DNA of 64,000 bases from Glutamicibacter uratoxydans (GCF_006539925.1 NZ_BJNY01000002.1:62001-126000), one strand, 5' to 3'. Counted from the stretch's first letter, positions 52,540 to 62,026 are shown. Numbers and translations: made by a program. Notes: generated by a model from the letters alone, not told the origin.

Positions 52540-53838
52540 CTACTTGTCGCCGTCGGCGGCCAACTGGCCGCAGGCGCCGTCGATCTCCTTGCCGCGGGTG
52601 TCGCGCAGCGTGGTTGGGACGCCCAGCTCGTCAAGGCGGCGCACGAACTTGGACGTGATGTCAGGCTCGCTGCGGGTCCAGATGGAGCCCGGCACCGGGT
52701 TCAGCGGAATCGGGTTCACATGCACCCAGCCGCGGCCGCGGGCATTGAGTTTTTTGGCAAGCATTTCGGCGCGCCACTCGTGGTCGTTCATGTCCTTGAT
52801 CAGCGCGTACTCAATGGAGACGCGGCGTCCGGTCTTCACGTAGTAGTCGTAGGCGGCATCCAGCGCCTCGTCGACCTTCCAGCGCGAGTTCACCGGGATC
52901 AGTTCGTCACGCAGCTCGTCATCCGGAGCATGCAGCGACAGCGCGAAGGTGACAGGAACGTTCTCGTCGGCCAGCTTGCGGATGGCCGGCACCAGGCCCA
53001 CGGTGGAGACGGTGATGCCGCGGGCGCTCATGCCCAAGCCTTCGGGAACGTCGGCGACCATGCGGTGCACCGCGTTCATGACGCGCTTGTAGTTGGCCAG
53101 CGGCTCGCCCATGCCCATGAACACGATGTTGCCCACGCGCTCGTCCGGATGCTTCTGCCCGCCCAGGCCGCCTTCCGCGATGACGCGGTTAGCCTGGACG
53201 ATCTGGTCCAGGATTTCGGCGGTGGACATGTTGCGGGTCAGACCCGCCTGGCCGGTGGCGCAGAACGGGCAGTTCATGCCGCAGCCGCACTGCGAAGAGA
53301 TGCACAGGGTGATGCGGTTCGGGTAGCGCATCAGCACCGACTCGACCAGCGAGCCGTCGAACAAGCGCCACAGGAACTTGATGGTCTTGCCGTCATCGGT
53401 GGTCAGCCGCTTGACCTCGGTGAGCAGGGTCGGGAACATGGCATCGACCAGTTCTTCGCGGCCGTTCTTGGGCAGATCGCTCATCTTGGCCGGGTCGGTG
53501 GTGTAGTGCTGGAAGTAGTGCACCGAAAGCTGCTTGGCGCGGAAAGCCGGAAGGCCCAGTTCTTTCAGCTTCTCCTGGCGCTCGGCAAGGGTGAGGTCTG
53601 CAAGGTGCACCGGCGGCTGGGAGACACGGCGCTTGGTGGTGAACTGCAGTTCCGGGCGGCCGTCGGCGCCCATTTCCTGCTTCCAGCCTTCAGCTGTAGG
53701 GATTACCTGCGCACGGCCCTCGGCCTCGGCACGGGACTTGGAAATGCGCAGCTGCTGGGCGCGCTGGGCCGCGGCCTGCTCTTGACGCAGGGCCTTGCGC
53801 TCATCGGCGGAAAGTGTGGTGGAGTTGCTGGAAGTCAT
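52540..53838 (-). CDS. rlmN: 23S rRNA (adenine-2503-C2)-methyltransferase RlmN
   Basis: A radical-SAM enzyme that methylates A2503 of 23S rRNA and A37 of some tRNAs. The 4Fe-4S cluster motif is [13 protein letters not shown] near residue 175. The methyl-carrying Cys is in the C-terminal block [16 protein letters not shown]. The family's [12 protein letters not shown] and [17 protein letters not shown] are present. I use the ATG at 53838 (432 residues); in-frame starts at 53844 and 53856 cannot be excluded, as none has a strong ribosome site. The N-terminal 60 residues are a charged extension beyond the usual family start. Confidence 0.95.
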   Translation of the reverse strand: MTSSNSTTLSADERKALRQEQAAAQRAQQLRISKSRAEAEGRAQVIPTAEGWKQEMGADGRPELQFTTKRRVSQPPVHLADLTLAERQEKLKELGLPAFRAKQLSVHYFQHYTTDPAKMSDLPKNGREELVDAMFPTLLTEVKRLTTDDGKTIKFLWRLFDGSLVESVLMRYPNRITLCISSQCGCGMNCPFCATGQAGLTRNMSTAEILDQIVQANRVIAEGGLGGQKHPDERVGNIVFMGMGEPLANYKRVMNAVHRMVADVPEGLGMSARGITVSTVGLVPAIRKLADENVPVTFALSLHAPDDELRDELIPVNSRWKVDEALDAAYDYYVKTGRRVSIEYALIKDMNDHEWRAEMLAKKLNARGRGWVHVNPIPLNPVPGSIWTRSEPDITSKFVRRLDELGVPTTLRDTRGKEIDGACGQLAADGDK

Positions 53839-53906
53839 CACCATCCATTGTTTCATGTATTCGCGCAGATCTCTCGGTGAGTTTGGGCACCACTTGGCAA
53901 AGGCGC

Positions 53907-55013
53907 CTAGGGGGACATGGTGAAGCTTTTGGCCACCGCGAGATGGACGCGTTCGGACGAGGCAGCCAGCCGGAACATGGCATCGCGCAAGGGCAGCGAC
54001 CAGCAGGGCGCCGGCCTGCCGAGAAACATGTTGATCCGGGCCCGGCGGGCCGCGGCGCGGGCGGCCGCCAACCTGAACAGGGACAGTTCCTCCAGCCCGC
54101 TGCCCTGCTCCATGGCCTGGGACAGCGCCTGCGCGTCAGCCAACCCCAGGCACAGCCCCTGCCCGCCGATCGGGCTGATCTGGTGCGCGGCATCCCCCAA
54201 CAGCACCACCCGCCCCTGGGCCATCGAGGAGGCAAAGCGCGTCGCGGTGGTGAAGTTGCTGTGCATGCTGCAGCGCTCCGGATCCACGATGAACCCGGTG
54301 CGCCGGGCCACCTGGCGGGCGAGCCCGGCGCTAGTCCCGCCGCAGCCCGCAGGATCCGTGCGCACGACCCAGCGCCGCAGGCCGCCGGGCAGCGGAAAGG
54401 ATTCGACGATCCCCTCGGAATGCAGGAACAACGCCGCCGTATGCCGCAGCCCTGTCGTGTCCGGGAAGTCGCCCATGCTGTAGCGGTCCGGGTGCGCTTT
54501 TCCATGGAAGCCGATGCCCAGCTGGGCGCGGACCTGCGAGTGCACCCCGTCGGCCCCAACCAGCCATCGTGCCCCATGCTTGGATCCGCCTGCGCTGAAT
54601 TCCACGTGGCGCCCGGATAGTGCAGATACCGATTCGAAGGCGCAGCCGGTTTCCAGCGCCCCGGGGGCCAGCTGCCGCAGCCGGGCCCGCAGCAGGGACT
54701 CGGTCTGCGCCTGCGGCAGCGAGAGGATCTGCGGGTATTCGCCGCCCAGCACGCTGAAGTCCATGGCGCCGATGAGCTTGCCGCGCGAGATGCCCAGACC
54801 GCGCCGGATGGGGACTCCCAGCGCCTGCAGCTGCTCGCCGATGCCCAGGGAAGCAAGAATCTGCTGTGCCGGGGGATGCAGCCCGATGGCCCGCGAATGG
54901 GTGCTCGGCGTGCTGCGCTGCTCGAAGACTCTGACGCGCTGGCCTCTCAGTGCCAGAAATATCGCCAGCGACAGGCCCACGGGGCCGGCGCCGATGACCG
55001 CCGCATCATCCAT
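53907..55013 (-). CDS. FAD-dependent aromatic hydroxylase (SrsC-like)
   Basis: A 368-residue flavoprotein monooxygenase. The FAD motif [12 protein letters not shown] is at residues 6-17, [14 protein letters not shown] follows near 145, and [20 protein letters not shown] near 275 is the second FAD/NADPH signature. Such enzymes hydroxylate phenolic rings. Its ATG overlaps the methyltransferase stop by eight bases. With the preceding methyltransferase and type III PKS it reproduces the srsA-srsB-srsC order of Streptomyces, where phenolic lipids are made, methylated and oxidised to quinones. The product here is not known. Confidence 0.85.
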   Translation of the reverse strand: MDDAAVIGAGPVGLSLAIFLALRGQRVRVFEQRSTPSTHSRAIGLHPPAQQILASLGIGEQLQALGVPIRRGLGISRGKLIGAMDFSVLGGEYPQILSLPQAQTESLLRARLRQLAPGALETGCAFESVSALSGRHVEFSAGGSKHGARWLVGADGVHSQVRAQLGIGFHGKAHPDRYSMGDFPDTTGLRHTAALFLHSEGIVESFPLPGGLRRWVVRTDPAGCGGTSAGLARQVARRTGFIVDPERCSMHSNFTTATRFASSMAQGRVVLLGDAAHQISPIGGQGLCLGLADAQALSQAMEQGSGLEELSLFRLAAARAAARRARINMFLGRPAPCWSLPLRDAMFRLAASSERVHLAVAKSFTMSP

Positions 55014-55719
55014 CGCGATCCGGCCGCCAGGTCAACAGGTTGCGGTAGGGCCTGCCCGCCTCGACCTGCCAGCCTGGCCGCGCCAGCTGCGCAAGCTCTG
55101 CGGCGGTGAAGCTGCGCCGGATGGACGTCAGCCCGTCGCGGCGGATGAACGATGTTCCCGCCAGCGGCAGGGTTGCCGCCCCAAAGAGGCCCAGCGCAGC
55201 CCGCGAGCGCCTGATGTCGCTGTGGACTGCCACCTCCGTGCACAGCTTTTCGCTGTCCGCCATCAACTGCTGCAGCTCGCCCGGGTGCAGGTGGTGCATC
55301 AGGTGGTTGGAGATCACGACGTCGAAGGCCGCCCCTTCAGCCGCCAGCTGGGTGCTGTTCTGGCGGTGGAATTCCACTGCCTGGCGCGGCAGCCCGCGGC
55401 TCAGGGCCGCCGCCCGGGCAAAATCAATGGCCCGCGGATCCGGATCGATGCCGCGCACGGCGACGCTGAATCCGTCGGCCAGCGCCCTGCGGTAGAGGTC
55501 CACGGCGATATCCCCGCCTCCGCAGCCGATGTCGAGGATTCGTGCCTGGCGGCGGCGTTGAAGCACGGGGCGGATGAACTGCTCGTAGTTCTTCCGCCAG
55601 CCGCCGACGGCCCGGTTCACCAGCGGGAATTGCGCATAGGTGCGACGCAGGAGGCGTTCGCTGCAGTCGGGCCGGTCCATTTCTTCGATGGCGGCGTCGT
55701 CTCTGGGCAGTGCGCGCAT
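55006..55719 (-). CDS. Class I SAM-dependent methyltransferase (SrsB-like)
   Basis: A 237-residue methyltransferase with the SAM motif ARILDIGCGGGDIAVDL near residue 60, acidic motif RGIDPDP near 90, and DVVISNHLMHHL near 132. AGGAG precedes the ATG, which is three bases after the PKS stop. It most likely O-methylates the phenolic product of the neighbouring type III PKS. A ubiquinone/menaquinone-type methylation role is possible but less supported by context. Confidence 0.87.
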   Translation of the reverse strand: MRALPRDDAAIEEMDRPDCSERLLRRTYAQFPLVNRAVGGWRKNYEQFIRPVLQRRRQARILDIGCGGGDIAVDLYRRALADGFSVAVRGIDPDPRAIDFARAAALSRGLPRQAVEFHRQNSTQLAAEGAAFDVVISNHLMHHLHPGELQQLMADSEKLCTEVAVHSDIRRSRAALGLFGAATLPLAGTSFIRRDGLTSIRRSFTAAELAQLARPGWQVEAGRPYRNLLTWRPDRDG

Positions 55720-55722
55720 CGG

Positions 55723-56838
55723 CTACTCCTGGTTCAGGGTGAACAGCCCGGTTTCCACGGTCAGGCCGGGTCCAAAGGCCATGGCGCAGACCTTCTCCGG
55801 CGGCTCCCGGCGCGCAGATTCGACGATGTCCTTCAAGACGAACAGGACGGTGGCGCTGGACATGTTGCCGTAGTCCCGCAGCACGCGGCGTGCCGGGGCC
55901 AACTGTTCATCGGTCAGTTCCAGTCGTTTCTGGATGCGGTCCAGGATTGCCCTGCCGCCGGGGTGGATGCCCCAGTGGCGGATCTCTGAAACAGGGATAT
56001 CCCGCTGACCGTTGTGCAGCAGGGGCTGCAGGGCGCCGGTGATGTTCTCGTCGATAATATGCGGGACGTAGGTGCCCAGCACCATCTCAAAGCCGTGGTC
56101 GCCGATATTCCACGCCATGGCCTCCTCCCCCACCGGGGTCAGCGTGGTCTGGAAATCCTCGATGGCCAGCCCCGAGTGCTCCCCGCTGGACACCACCGCG
56201 GCGGCCGCACCGTCGGCAAAGATCGCCGAGCCCATGATGGTATCGGGGTCGTTGGAGCTGTGCACATGCAGGGTGCACAGTTCGGCGCTGACCACCAGGA
56301 CCACTGCCTTCGGGTCGGCGCGGCAGAAGTCCCAGGCAGCACGCAGTGCGGGGAAGGCCGCATAGCAGCCCATGAAGCCCAAGTGGTGGCGCACTGTGCT
56401 GGGCTTCAGGCCAAGTTCGCGGACCAGCTGGTAGTCGGGTCCGGGGTTGTAAAACCCGGTGCAGGAGACGGTGATGACATGGGTGATATCGCCTGGCGAC
56501 AGGTCCGGGCAGGCTTCCAGGGCCCGGCGCGCGGCCTGGATGAACAACTGCGGCGCGTGGCGGACGTAATGCTGGTTGCGCTGCCTGGTGGTGGGAGAGA
56601 GCAGCGCTCCGGTAGTGCGGTCATAGAAGGTCGGTTCCTGCGGCACCGGGGTGCTCGCGTCGAACTCGGCGACGCAGCTGTAGCGGGTGCTGATCGCCGC
56701 CGAATCAAAGGATGTATGGATCAGCCGCCGGCCCAGCCTCGTCAGGTGTTCCTGGGCGGCAAAGACGTCTCGGATCTCGCTTTGGCCAAGCTTCACGGCG
56801 GGGATGCTGGTTTGAATCGTTCGAATCGTCACTGGCAT
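55723..56838 (-). CDS. Type III polyketide synthase
   Basis: A 371-residue chalcone-synthase-family enzyme. The catalytic triad is clear: Cys in LGFMGCYAAFPALR near 160, His in HWGIHPGG near 300, and Asn in YGNMSSATVLF near 335. The C-terminal GFGPG-like loop reads AFGPGLTVE. Such enzymes extend an acyl-CoA starter with malonyl-CoA and cyclise it to pyrones, resorcinols or phenols. It is followed by a methyltransferase and a FAD hydroxylase, which points to alkyl-resorcinol or quinone lipids like the srs products. Starter and ring type are not decided by the sequence I can read. Confidence 0.93.
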   Translation of the reverse strand: MPVTIRTIQTSIPAVKLGQSEIRDVFAAQEHLTRLGRRLIHTSFDSAAISTRYSCVAEFDASTPVPQEPTFYDRTTGALLSPTTRQRNQHYVRHAPQLFIQAARRALEACPDLSPGDITHVITVSCTGFYNPGPDYQLVRELGLKPSTVRHHLGFMGCYAAFPALRAAWDFCRADPKAVVLVVSAELCTLHVHSSNDPDTIMGSAIFADGAAAAVVSSGEHSGLAIEDFQTTLTPVGEEAMAWNIGDHGFEMVLGTYVPHIIDENITGALQPLLHNGQRDIPVSEIRHWGIHPGGRAILDRIQKRLELTDEQLAPARRVLRDYGNMSSATVLFVLKDIVESARREPPEKVCAMAFGPGLTVETGLFTLNQE

Positions 56839-56913
56839 GCCCCGAGACTACGATGCGCCGCCGGCAACTGGAACAGCTTCGGCAAATTGCCAGCTAGTCA
56901 GCGTGCCGTGTGC

Positions 56914-57579
56914 CTAGACGGAGCCTCCTGCTATGCCCGGCATAATCACGGTGGTCATCAGCACCGTATTCATCGCGGCCACCGCCTTGCCCACGGCATC
57001 GCCGGTGGGAGAATTCTGCGCGAGGTATTTGATCCTCTCCTTGGCCTGTTTCCTGTTCAGCGGCGCCAGCTCCATGGCAAGCACCTTAGGTGCCAGGTCA
57101 AGCCCCTGCAGAATCGACAGCAGCGTCACGTCTTCCAACTCCGGTTCTTTTTCGCCGTGGATCGCGGCCCGAAGCGAGGCGCGGATCTGTGCTTCCAGTT
57201 CGGGCTTGAGCACCACTGCCCGTTCCTTGCCCAGACCGAAGAAGCCGCGTTCCCCGTACTCGACGATTCCCGCGGAGGCCAGCGAATCGGTGACCAAGCG
57301 GATGTCGCACAGGTTGGAGATGGTGACCACCGATTCAAGGCGCTTGCCGTGCTTCTTGGCGAGCTTGGCCAGCGCGGCGGCAAGCAGCGGATCAGTGCAG
57401 GGGCCCTCATCGAGAACAAGGACCCGGGGGCGCTTCTCATCCGTCAGTTCAATGCGGCCGGCAAGCATGAGGTCGCTGAGCACGGCGGCGTTCATGCCGT
57501 AGCCCATCTGGGCCATCACCGACTCGGGCTTCCCGTCGTCCTTGGTCAACAGCAGGTAGAGCATCTGGCAGAGCATCAT
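56914..57579 (-). CDS. GPP34-family protein
   Basis: A 221-residue member of the Golgi phosphoprotein 3 (GPP34) family, frequent in actinobacteria. The pattern LLLTKDDGKPES, the LSDLMLAGRIELTDEKR hairpin region and the helical repeats with DPLLAAALAKLAKKHGKRLES are typical. Function in bacteria is unknown; lipid binding is assumed from the eukaryotic proteins. A second ATG at the next codon may be the start, since GGAG is spaced better for it. It lies 75 bases upstream of the PKS on the same strand, so the two could be cotranscribed. Confidence 0.88.
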   Translation of the reverse strand: MMLCQMLYLLLTKDDGKPESVMAQMGYGMNAAVLSDLMLAGRIELTDEKRPRVLVLDEGPCTDPLLAAALAKLAKKHGKRLESVVTISNLCDIRLVTDSLASAGIVEYGERGFFGLGKERAVVLKPELEAQIRASLRAAIHGEKEPELEDVTLLSILQGLDLAPKVLAMELAPLNRKQAKERIKYLAQNSPTGDAVGKAVAAMNTVLMTTVIMPGIAGGSV

Positions 57580-57597
57580 GGCTCCAGCCTAGCCACT

Positions 57598-58770
57598 TCA
57601 CGCGCCCTTGTGCAGATACGGGTCGTCGACCTCGATGCCGTGCGACGCATGCGGGCGCCGACGGTCCCTGATCATGGCCGCAGTGGTGCGGATGAACACC
57701 GAGATCCAGGTGAAGAGGATTGCCACGGCAGACAGTTCAAAGCCGGTCAGGTTGTAGTAGGACCACGAGTCCCACAGCAGGAACGCCAGCCAGAGCGCGC
57801 CCACCGCGGACAGGGACATCAGGTGGAAGACCGCCGGGTGGCCGGGCAGCAGCACCCAGGTCCCCACCAGCAGGATCACCATGGCGCCCGAGGCCAGTTG
57901 GACGAACGCAGAATGCACCAGCGGGGCAAGGTCCATCGGCACGCTGCCAACCCCGATGACTCCAATGGACACGGCGATCAGGCACCAGCGCACCACGCGC
58001 GGCCGGGGCCGCAGCTTGCGGATCATCGGGTAGCGTTCAAGGCTCGGACGGCATCGATAGGCCTGAGACAGCACCACCAGGTCGCGGGTGAGGAATTCGG
58101 TGAAGGCTACAAGCACCAGCCCTGAAATCACCATCGTGGTATTGAAGGTCCAAAATGAGCCGAGCCCGGAATCCGAGGTCCCCAGGGCGGAGAACATGCC
58201 CTTCCACCAGCCCTGGTTTTCGGCCAGAAGCATGCTGAGCAGCACGCCGGCAGCCATGTAGATTCCAAGGACCACCGACAGGTTCTCTGCATTGGTGCGC
58301 GCCGTGGCGACCAGGCACAGGTAGGAGCTCAGGCCGCTGATCGCGGCGACAAACAGGGAGCTAGAGAGCACATCCAGGTGCAGGCCGAAGAAGGCTTGGC
58401 TGAACAGGTAGGTCACCACCAGGATGATCATGACGGTGCTGGCGACGTGGACAAGTATCAGGCCCAGCCCCACCACATACTGCCGCCATGTGGGAATGGC
58501 CCGCAGCCAGGCTTCGCGGCGGCGCAGCAGCCTGCGGAAGGCATAGGCGCTGGAGGTGCCGGCGGAAACCGCCCCGGTCACCGAGGCAACGCCGCCTACA
58601 GACAGCCCGCCGAAGAGCAGCGGGCTCGCCCCGGCAAAGATGATCATGCCCACGGCCATGCCGAACAGCGCGCAGAACAGCCCTGCCCACAGCGCATAGC
58701 GCTCGATGTCGAGCTCTGTGACGCGGTGGACCTTCAGGTTCTTTTCGGCTGGTGGCTGCACATGGTCCAT
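57598..58770 (-). CDS. DUF998-like integral membrane protein
   Basis: A membrane protein of about 390 residues with nine or ten hydrophobic helices, including AGLFCALFGMAVGMIIFAG near the N terminus and LILVHVASTVMIILVVTYLF near 105. It has an arginine-rich cytoplasmic tail, and its repeated topology resembles DUF998 proteins. I see no catalytic motif or transporter signature. The start is uncertain between the ATG at 58770 and a GTG at 58782. It sits seven to twenty bases after the TauE/SafE gene, so they may share a transcript. Function unknown. Confidence 0.75.
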   Translation of the reverse strand: MDHVQPPAEKNLKVHRVTELDIERYALWAGLFCALFGMAVGMIIFAGASPLLFGGLSVGGVASVTGAVSAGTSSAYAFRRLLRRREAWLRAIPTWRQYVVGLGLILVHVASTVMIILVVTYLFSQAFFGLHLDVLSSSLFVAAISGLSSYLCLVATARTNAENLSVVLGIYMAAGVLLSMLLAENQGWWKGMFSALGTSDSGLGSFWTFNTTMVISGLVLVAFTEFLTRDLVVLSQAYRCRPSLERYPMIRKLRPRPRVVRWCLIAVSIGVIGVGSVPMDLAPLVHSAFVQLASGAMVILLVGTWVLLPGHPAVFHLMSLSAVGALWLAFLLWDSWSYYNLTGFELSAVAILFTWISVFIRTTAAMIRDRRRPHASHGIEVDDPYLHKGA

Positions 58771-58789
58771 TCTTCCATGCACCGCCGGG

Positions 58790-59533
58790 CTAGCTCAGGT
58801 GGCGGATTCCATTGACCAGCAGGCTGATGGCTCCGGAGAACGCAACCAGCACCACGAAGGCGCGGCTGAACTTCGGCGGGATCTTCGGTGCCAGGAAATT
58901 ACCCAGCAGGATGCCCAGGACCAGGGCGCCGAAGCAGGCGATCCACTGCGCCACTGACAAGTCCGGGATGCCACCCTTGGCGATCAGCGAGGACGAAGAG
59001 ACCACAAGGAAGTACAACTGCACCGAGATCGCGAACTTCGCCTGCGGCCACCGGCTCGCCACCGCGTAGCCGGCAATGGCTGGGCCTGAAACTCCGGCGG
59101 TCACCGACATGAATCCGGAGACTGCGCCGGCTCCGATCGCCAGGCCATTGCTCTGCGCGGCGGGAAGATTGCGGATCAGGAAGCTGGAACCCAGGGCGAG
59201 GATCACCATGACTGCAATGCCGATGGACAGCCACGGCCCGTCCATTTTCGAGGCGACCCAGGCTCCGGGGAAAGTCATCAGCACTGCCGGGACCAGCAGC
59301 AGCGCGACCTTCTTGTACTCCACCTGCCTGAAAACCTGCAGGAAGATCAGCAGGCTGCTGCAGGCGCCGAGCAGGTTGACCACCATGATGCCGTGGTACG
59401 GACCCAGCGCCATGACGATGAACGGCGAGGACACCAGGGCAAAACCCATGCCGGAGATCCGCTGCGTGGATGCGCCCAGGAAGACAGCGGCCGCCAGGCC
59501 GAGCACTGCACTAAGTTGTACCGCCTGATCCAC
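58790..59533 (-). CDS. TauE/SafE-family sulfite/anion exporter
   Basis: A 247-residue transporter with about eight short hydrophobic helices in two repeats. The AVFLGASTQRISGMGFALVSSPF stretch (given in parts: AVFLGASTQRISG, MGFALVSSPF) near the N terminus and GAVSGFMSVTAGVSGPAIAGYA near 135 are family hallmarks. Members move sulfite, sulfoacetate or other small organic anions. The start is a GTG with GGAGG five bases upstream. Substrate cannot be told from context. Confidence 0.88.
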   Translation of the reverse strand: MDQAVQLSAVLGLAAAVFLGASTQRISGMGFALVSSPFIVMALGPYHGIMVVNLLGACSSLLIFLQVFRQVEYKKVALLLVPAVLMTFPGAWVASKMDGPWLSIGIAVMVILALGSSFLIRNLPAAQSNGLAIGAGAVSGFMSVTAGVSGPAIAGYAVASRWPQAKFAISVQLYFLVVSSSSLIAKGGIPDLSVAQWIACFGALVLGILLGNFLAPKIPPKFSRAFVVLVAFSGAISLLVNGIRHLS

Positions 59534-59633
59534 GCAGCCTCCGATCCCAAAAAACCAACCACTATTACGGTAGTCGACAAGGTAGATAGGAAACGAATGG
59601 AATCAGGTAGCCTCCCGGAAATAAGCTGGAGCC

Positions 59634-60809
59634 ATGAACGCAGACACCGAGTACCTGGTCATCGGCGGCGGGGCCATGGGCTCGGCAACCGCCTACTTCC
59701 TTGCCGCGGCTGGCCGTGAGGTGGTGCTGCTTGAACGCTTCGAGCCCGGCCATGTGCAGGGAGCCTCGCACGGCAGCACCCGCAACTTCAACCCGGCCTA
59801 CGACCACCTGGACTATGTGCGCCTGCTGCAGCGCTCGCATCTGCTCTGGGACGAGGTCTCGCAGCGGGCAGGCGTCGAACTGCTCAGGCGCACCGGACTG
59901 GTCAACCACGGCGATGTCCCCGGCCAGCGGGCCATCCACCAGGTGCTTCCGCGGGCTGGATTCACCAGCGAGCTGCTGGGCATCGACGAGGCCCAGCAGC
60001 GTTTTGCCGGCATGCGCTTTGAAACCGAGGCCCTGTTCATCAAGGAAGGCGGCCAGATCAATGCTGACAAGGCGGTGGCGGCCTTCCAGCAGATTGCCGC
60101 GGCCCGGGGCGCACAGGTTATCCACGAAGCGCGGGCCCTGAGCATCGACGTACTTGATGAGAACCTGGTCTCCGTGCTCGTCCGGCAGTCCTCCGGCGAG
60201 CGCACCATCACTGCCCGGCATCTGGTCGTCGCCGCCGGCGCGTGGACGCAGCGGCTGCTCGGCCATGCTGTTGCGCTGCCGAAGATCCACGTCACCGAGG
60301 AACATCCGGTGCATTTCGCTCTCAAGAATGAAGTTGCCTTCTGGCCGGGCTTCAATCACACCCTCGATCCTGCCCGGGACATCGGCTCCAAGGTGTTTGC
60401 TCCGGTCTACGGCATGCACACCCCCGGCGAAGGCATCAAGGTCGGATGGCACGGTTCGGGGAACATCATCGATCCGGAGCACCGCCCGCACCGGGTCATC
60501 CAGGAGCAGATCGCCGCCCTGCAGGACTATGCCGCCCGCTGGCTGCCGGGGGTGGACTCAGAATCCTTCGAGCCGGTCTCCTGCACCTACGCGAATACCG
60601 AGGACGAGCATTTCATCCTCGACCGCTTCGGGCCGGTCACCGTGGGCGCGGGCTTCAGCGGCCACGGGTTCAAGTTCGTTCCCGCCATCGGCGAGCACCT
60701 GGCGCAGCTGGCCAGCGGGAAGACCGGGGCCATCCCCGCATTCAGCGCCTCGCGGATCATCGACAACCCGGTGTTCCTAAACCGAAGGGCTGAAGCCGGG
60801 TTGGAGTAG
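59634..60809 (+). CDS. Monomeric sarcosine oxidase-like (MSOX/N-methyltryptophan oxidase) flavoprotein
   Basis: A 391-residue flavin oxidase. The dinucleotide motif LVIGGGAMGSATAYF is at residues 8-22, and GASHGSTRNFNPAY near 43 is typical of the MSOX family. The covalent-flavin Cys is probably that in VSCTYANTEDEHFI near 320. GVGFSGHGFKFVP-like residues near 345 (AGFSGHGFKFVPAIGE) complete the substrate site. It oxidises N-methyl or secondary amino acids such as sarcosine, releasing H2O2; proline-type substrates are possible. GGAG is close before the ATG. It is a lone gene, divergent from the TauE/SafE gene. Confidence 0.9.
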   Translation: MNADTEYLVIGGGAMGSATAYFLAAAGREVVLLERFEPGHVQGASHGSTRNFNPAYDHLDYVRLLQRSHLLWDEVSQRAGVELLRRTGLVNHGDVPGQRAIHQVLPRAGFTSELLGIDEAQQRFAGMRFETEALFIKEGGQINADKAVAAFQQIAAARGAQVIHEARALSIDVLDENLVSVLVRQSSGERTITARHLVVAAGAWTQRLLGHAVALPKIHVTEEHPVHFALKNEVAFWPGFNHTLDPARDIGSKVFAPVYGMHTPGEGIKVGWHGSGNIIDPEHRPHRVIQEQIAALQDYAARWLPGVDSESFEPVSCTYANTEDEHFILDRFGPVTVGAGFSGHGFKFVPAIGEHLAQLASGKTGAIPAFSASRIIDNPVFLNRRAEAGLE

Positions 60810-60833
60810 TGCGTGGGAGCCGCGGCCCACTGC

Positions 60834-61133
60834 CTAGCCGCGCGTTCTTTTGCCCAACTTCTGTCGGAGCACTTCATTTTCGGCTTCCAGTTCAAGAATG
60901 ATGCCGATGCCTGCCAGGTTCACTCCACGGTCGATCAGCGCAGAAATTTGTTTCAGCCTGGCCAAGTCTTCTCCGCCATACCTTCGGGTGCCGCCTGCGG
61001 TGCGCGTCGGGGTGATCAAGCCGCGCAGCTCATAGAGCCTCACCGTCTGGACGCTCACGCCCACGCTCTGGGCCGCTGCGGCGATTGAATGAACCGCTCT
61101 GGCGCTCTCAATACCGGTTAAATTTTTTGTCAT
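60834..61133 (-). CDS. HspR-like MerR-family regulator
   Basis: A 99-residue MerR protein containing only the winged helix-turn-helix (about 15-85) and a short coiled coil (GIILELEAENEVLRQKLG). The motif SVGVSVQTVRLYELRGL, then RTAGGTRRYGGEDLARL and GVNLAGIG, matches HspR, the heat-shock repressor of actinobacteria. It lacks an effector domain. It is divergent from hsp20. No copy of the HspR box (CTTGAGT-N7-ACTCAAG) is seen, so the target may be the other repeat in the shared region. Confidence 0.85.
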   Translation of the reverse strand: MTKNLTGIESARAVHSIAAAAQSVGVSVQTVRLYELRGLITPTRTAGGTRRYGGEDLARLKQISALIDRGVNLAGIGIILELEAENEVLRQKLGKRTRG

Positions 61134-61150
61134 TTTTCACCTTGGATTGC

Positions 61151-61208
61151 TTGCTCCCTCGATGACCTCCATGCTATAAAATCTACATCGTTAGACATAG
61201 ATCTAACG
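61151..61208 (+). promoter_or_regulatory. Promoter and CGTTAGA-N6-TCTAACG inverted repeat before hsp20
   Basis: A possible promoter has TTGCTC at 61151-61156 and TATAAA at 61175-61180, 18 bases apart. Just after it, CGTTAGA at 61189-61195 and TCTAACG at 61202-61208 are exact complements. An operator there would block transcription from the promoter. The adjacent MerR-type protein is the natural binder; this is inference. Confidence 0.55.
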
Positions 61209-61260
61209 GAAAGTGAATTGCACCATCACGAGGCGTCAAGCAGGAAAGGAATGAGTTCAG

Positions 61261-61695
61261 ATGATGCAGACCGAGGTACTTCGCGATTTTGACCGCTTGG
61301 TACAGCGTGCTTTCAACACCCAGCTCAGCACCGAGCCCGTCCACCCCATGCCGATGGAAGCATGGCGGGACGAAGACGGATTCCATGCCGAGTTCGATCT
61401 TCCAGGAGTCGACGATGGCCAGATTGACATGGCAGTCGAAAAGAACATCCTGACGATCCGCGCCGAACGTGCCAAGCCCGAAGGCAGGCAGCACATCACC
61501 GGCTCGGAACGGCTCTGGGGCCACTTCACGCGAGAGCTCGTGCTCGGCGACAGCCTAGACACCGAGAGCATCCAAGCCTCCTACGTTGATGGCGTGCTGC
61601 GTGTGGACATCGCCCTGGCAGAGAGCGCCAAGCCCCGCCGCATCCACGTGGCCGCAGCCAAGCATGCCCAAGATCCTAAAGAGATCACCAGCTAA
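61261..61695 (+). CDS. Small heat shock protein Hsp20/alpha-crystallin
   Basis: A 144-residue small chaperone. The alpha-crystallin domain covers about 30-125, with DGFHAEFDLPGVDDGQIDMAVEKN-type strands (seen here as FHAEFDLPGVD and ILTIRAER). The conserved GVLRV of the last strand is at about 115 (YVDGVLRVDIA). It binds unfolding proteins and prevents aggregation. A second ATG directly follows the first. It is divergent from an HspR-like gene, which fits heat-shock control. Confidence 0.93.
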   Translation: MMQTEVLRDFDRLVQRAFNTQLSTEPVHPMPMEAWRDEDGFHAEFDLPGVDDGQIDMAVEKNILTIRAERAKPEGRQHITGSERLWGHFTRELVLGDSLDTESIQASYVDGVLRVDIALAESAKPRRIHVAAAKHAQDPKEITS

Positions 61696-61737
61696 CTACC
61701 CAGTCTCCTTGTGAACACCTAAGGGAGATGAAGTGCC

Positions 61738-62001
61738 ATGCCAGCCCTCACGCACTCGGCGTTCGACCCGCTGGTCGTTGATGACGAACTGCTTTTGGCC
61801 ATGTACGAGCTCGAGCTTTCGACAGCAGCACGTCAAGACCAGCCGCCCCGGGCGCGCAAATACTGCGCGACCGGCGGTGTTCCGCGGCCCAGTCAGCGGT
61901 GTCCGGAAGAAGTGTTCGCTGATGGTGCGGGTGAACAGTCCTTACACAGACCCAAGCCCTTGCGGGTCTACTCTCGTTCACCTCCACCACTCCTCTCCTG
62001 A
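61738..62001 (+). CDS. Small hypothetical protein after hsp20
   Basis: An 87-residue reading frame with GGGAG ten bases before its ATG and 42 bases after the hsp20 stop. The first half (FDPLVVDDELLLAMYELELS) looks like a real helical protein; the second half is rich in Arg, Pro and Ser without any motif. I do not recognise a family. It could be cotranscribed with hsp20. A shifted frame over the same bases is less protein-like. Confidence 0.45.
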   Translation: MPALTHSAFDPLVVDDELLLAMYELELSTAARQDQPPRARKYCATGGVPRPSQRCPEEVFADGAGEQSLHRPKPLRVYSRSPPPLLS

Positions 62002-62026
62002 GGGGAGAACTTGAAAAGTGGTCTGT

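Noticed and set aside
56014-58125. A 703-residue plus-strand frame opposite the PKS, GPP34 and membrane-protein genes
   Set aside because: It is antisense to three genes with clear family motifs, and its His/Gln/Gly-rich translation has no domain.
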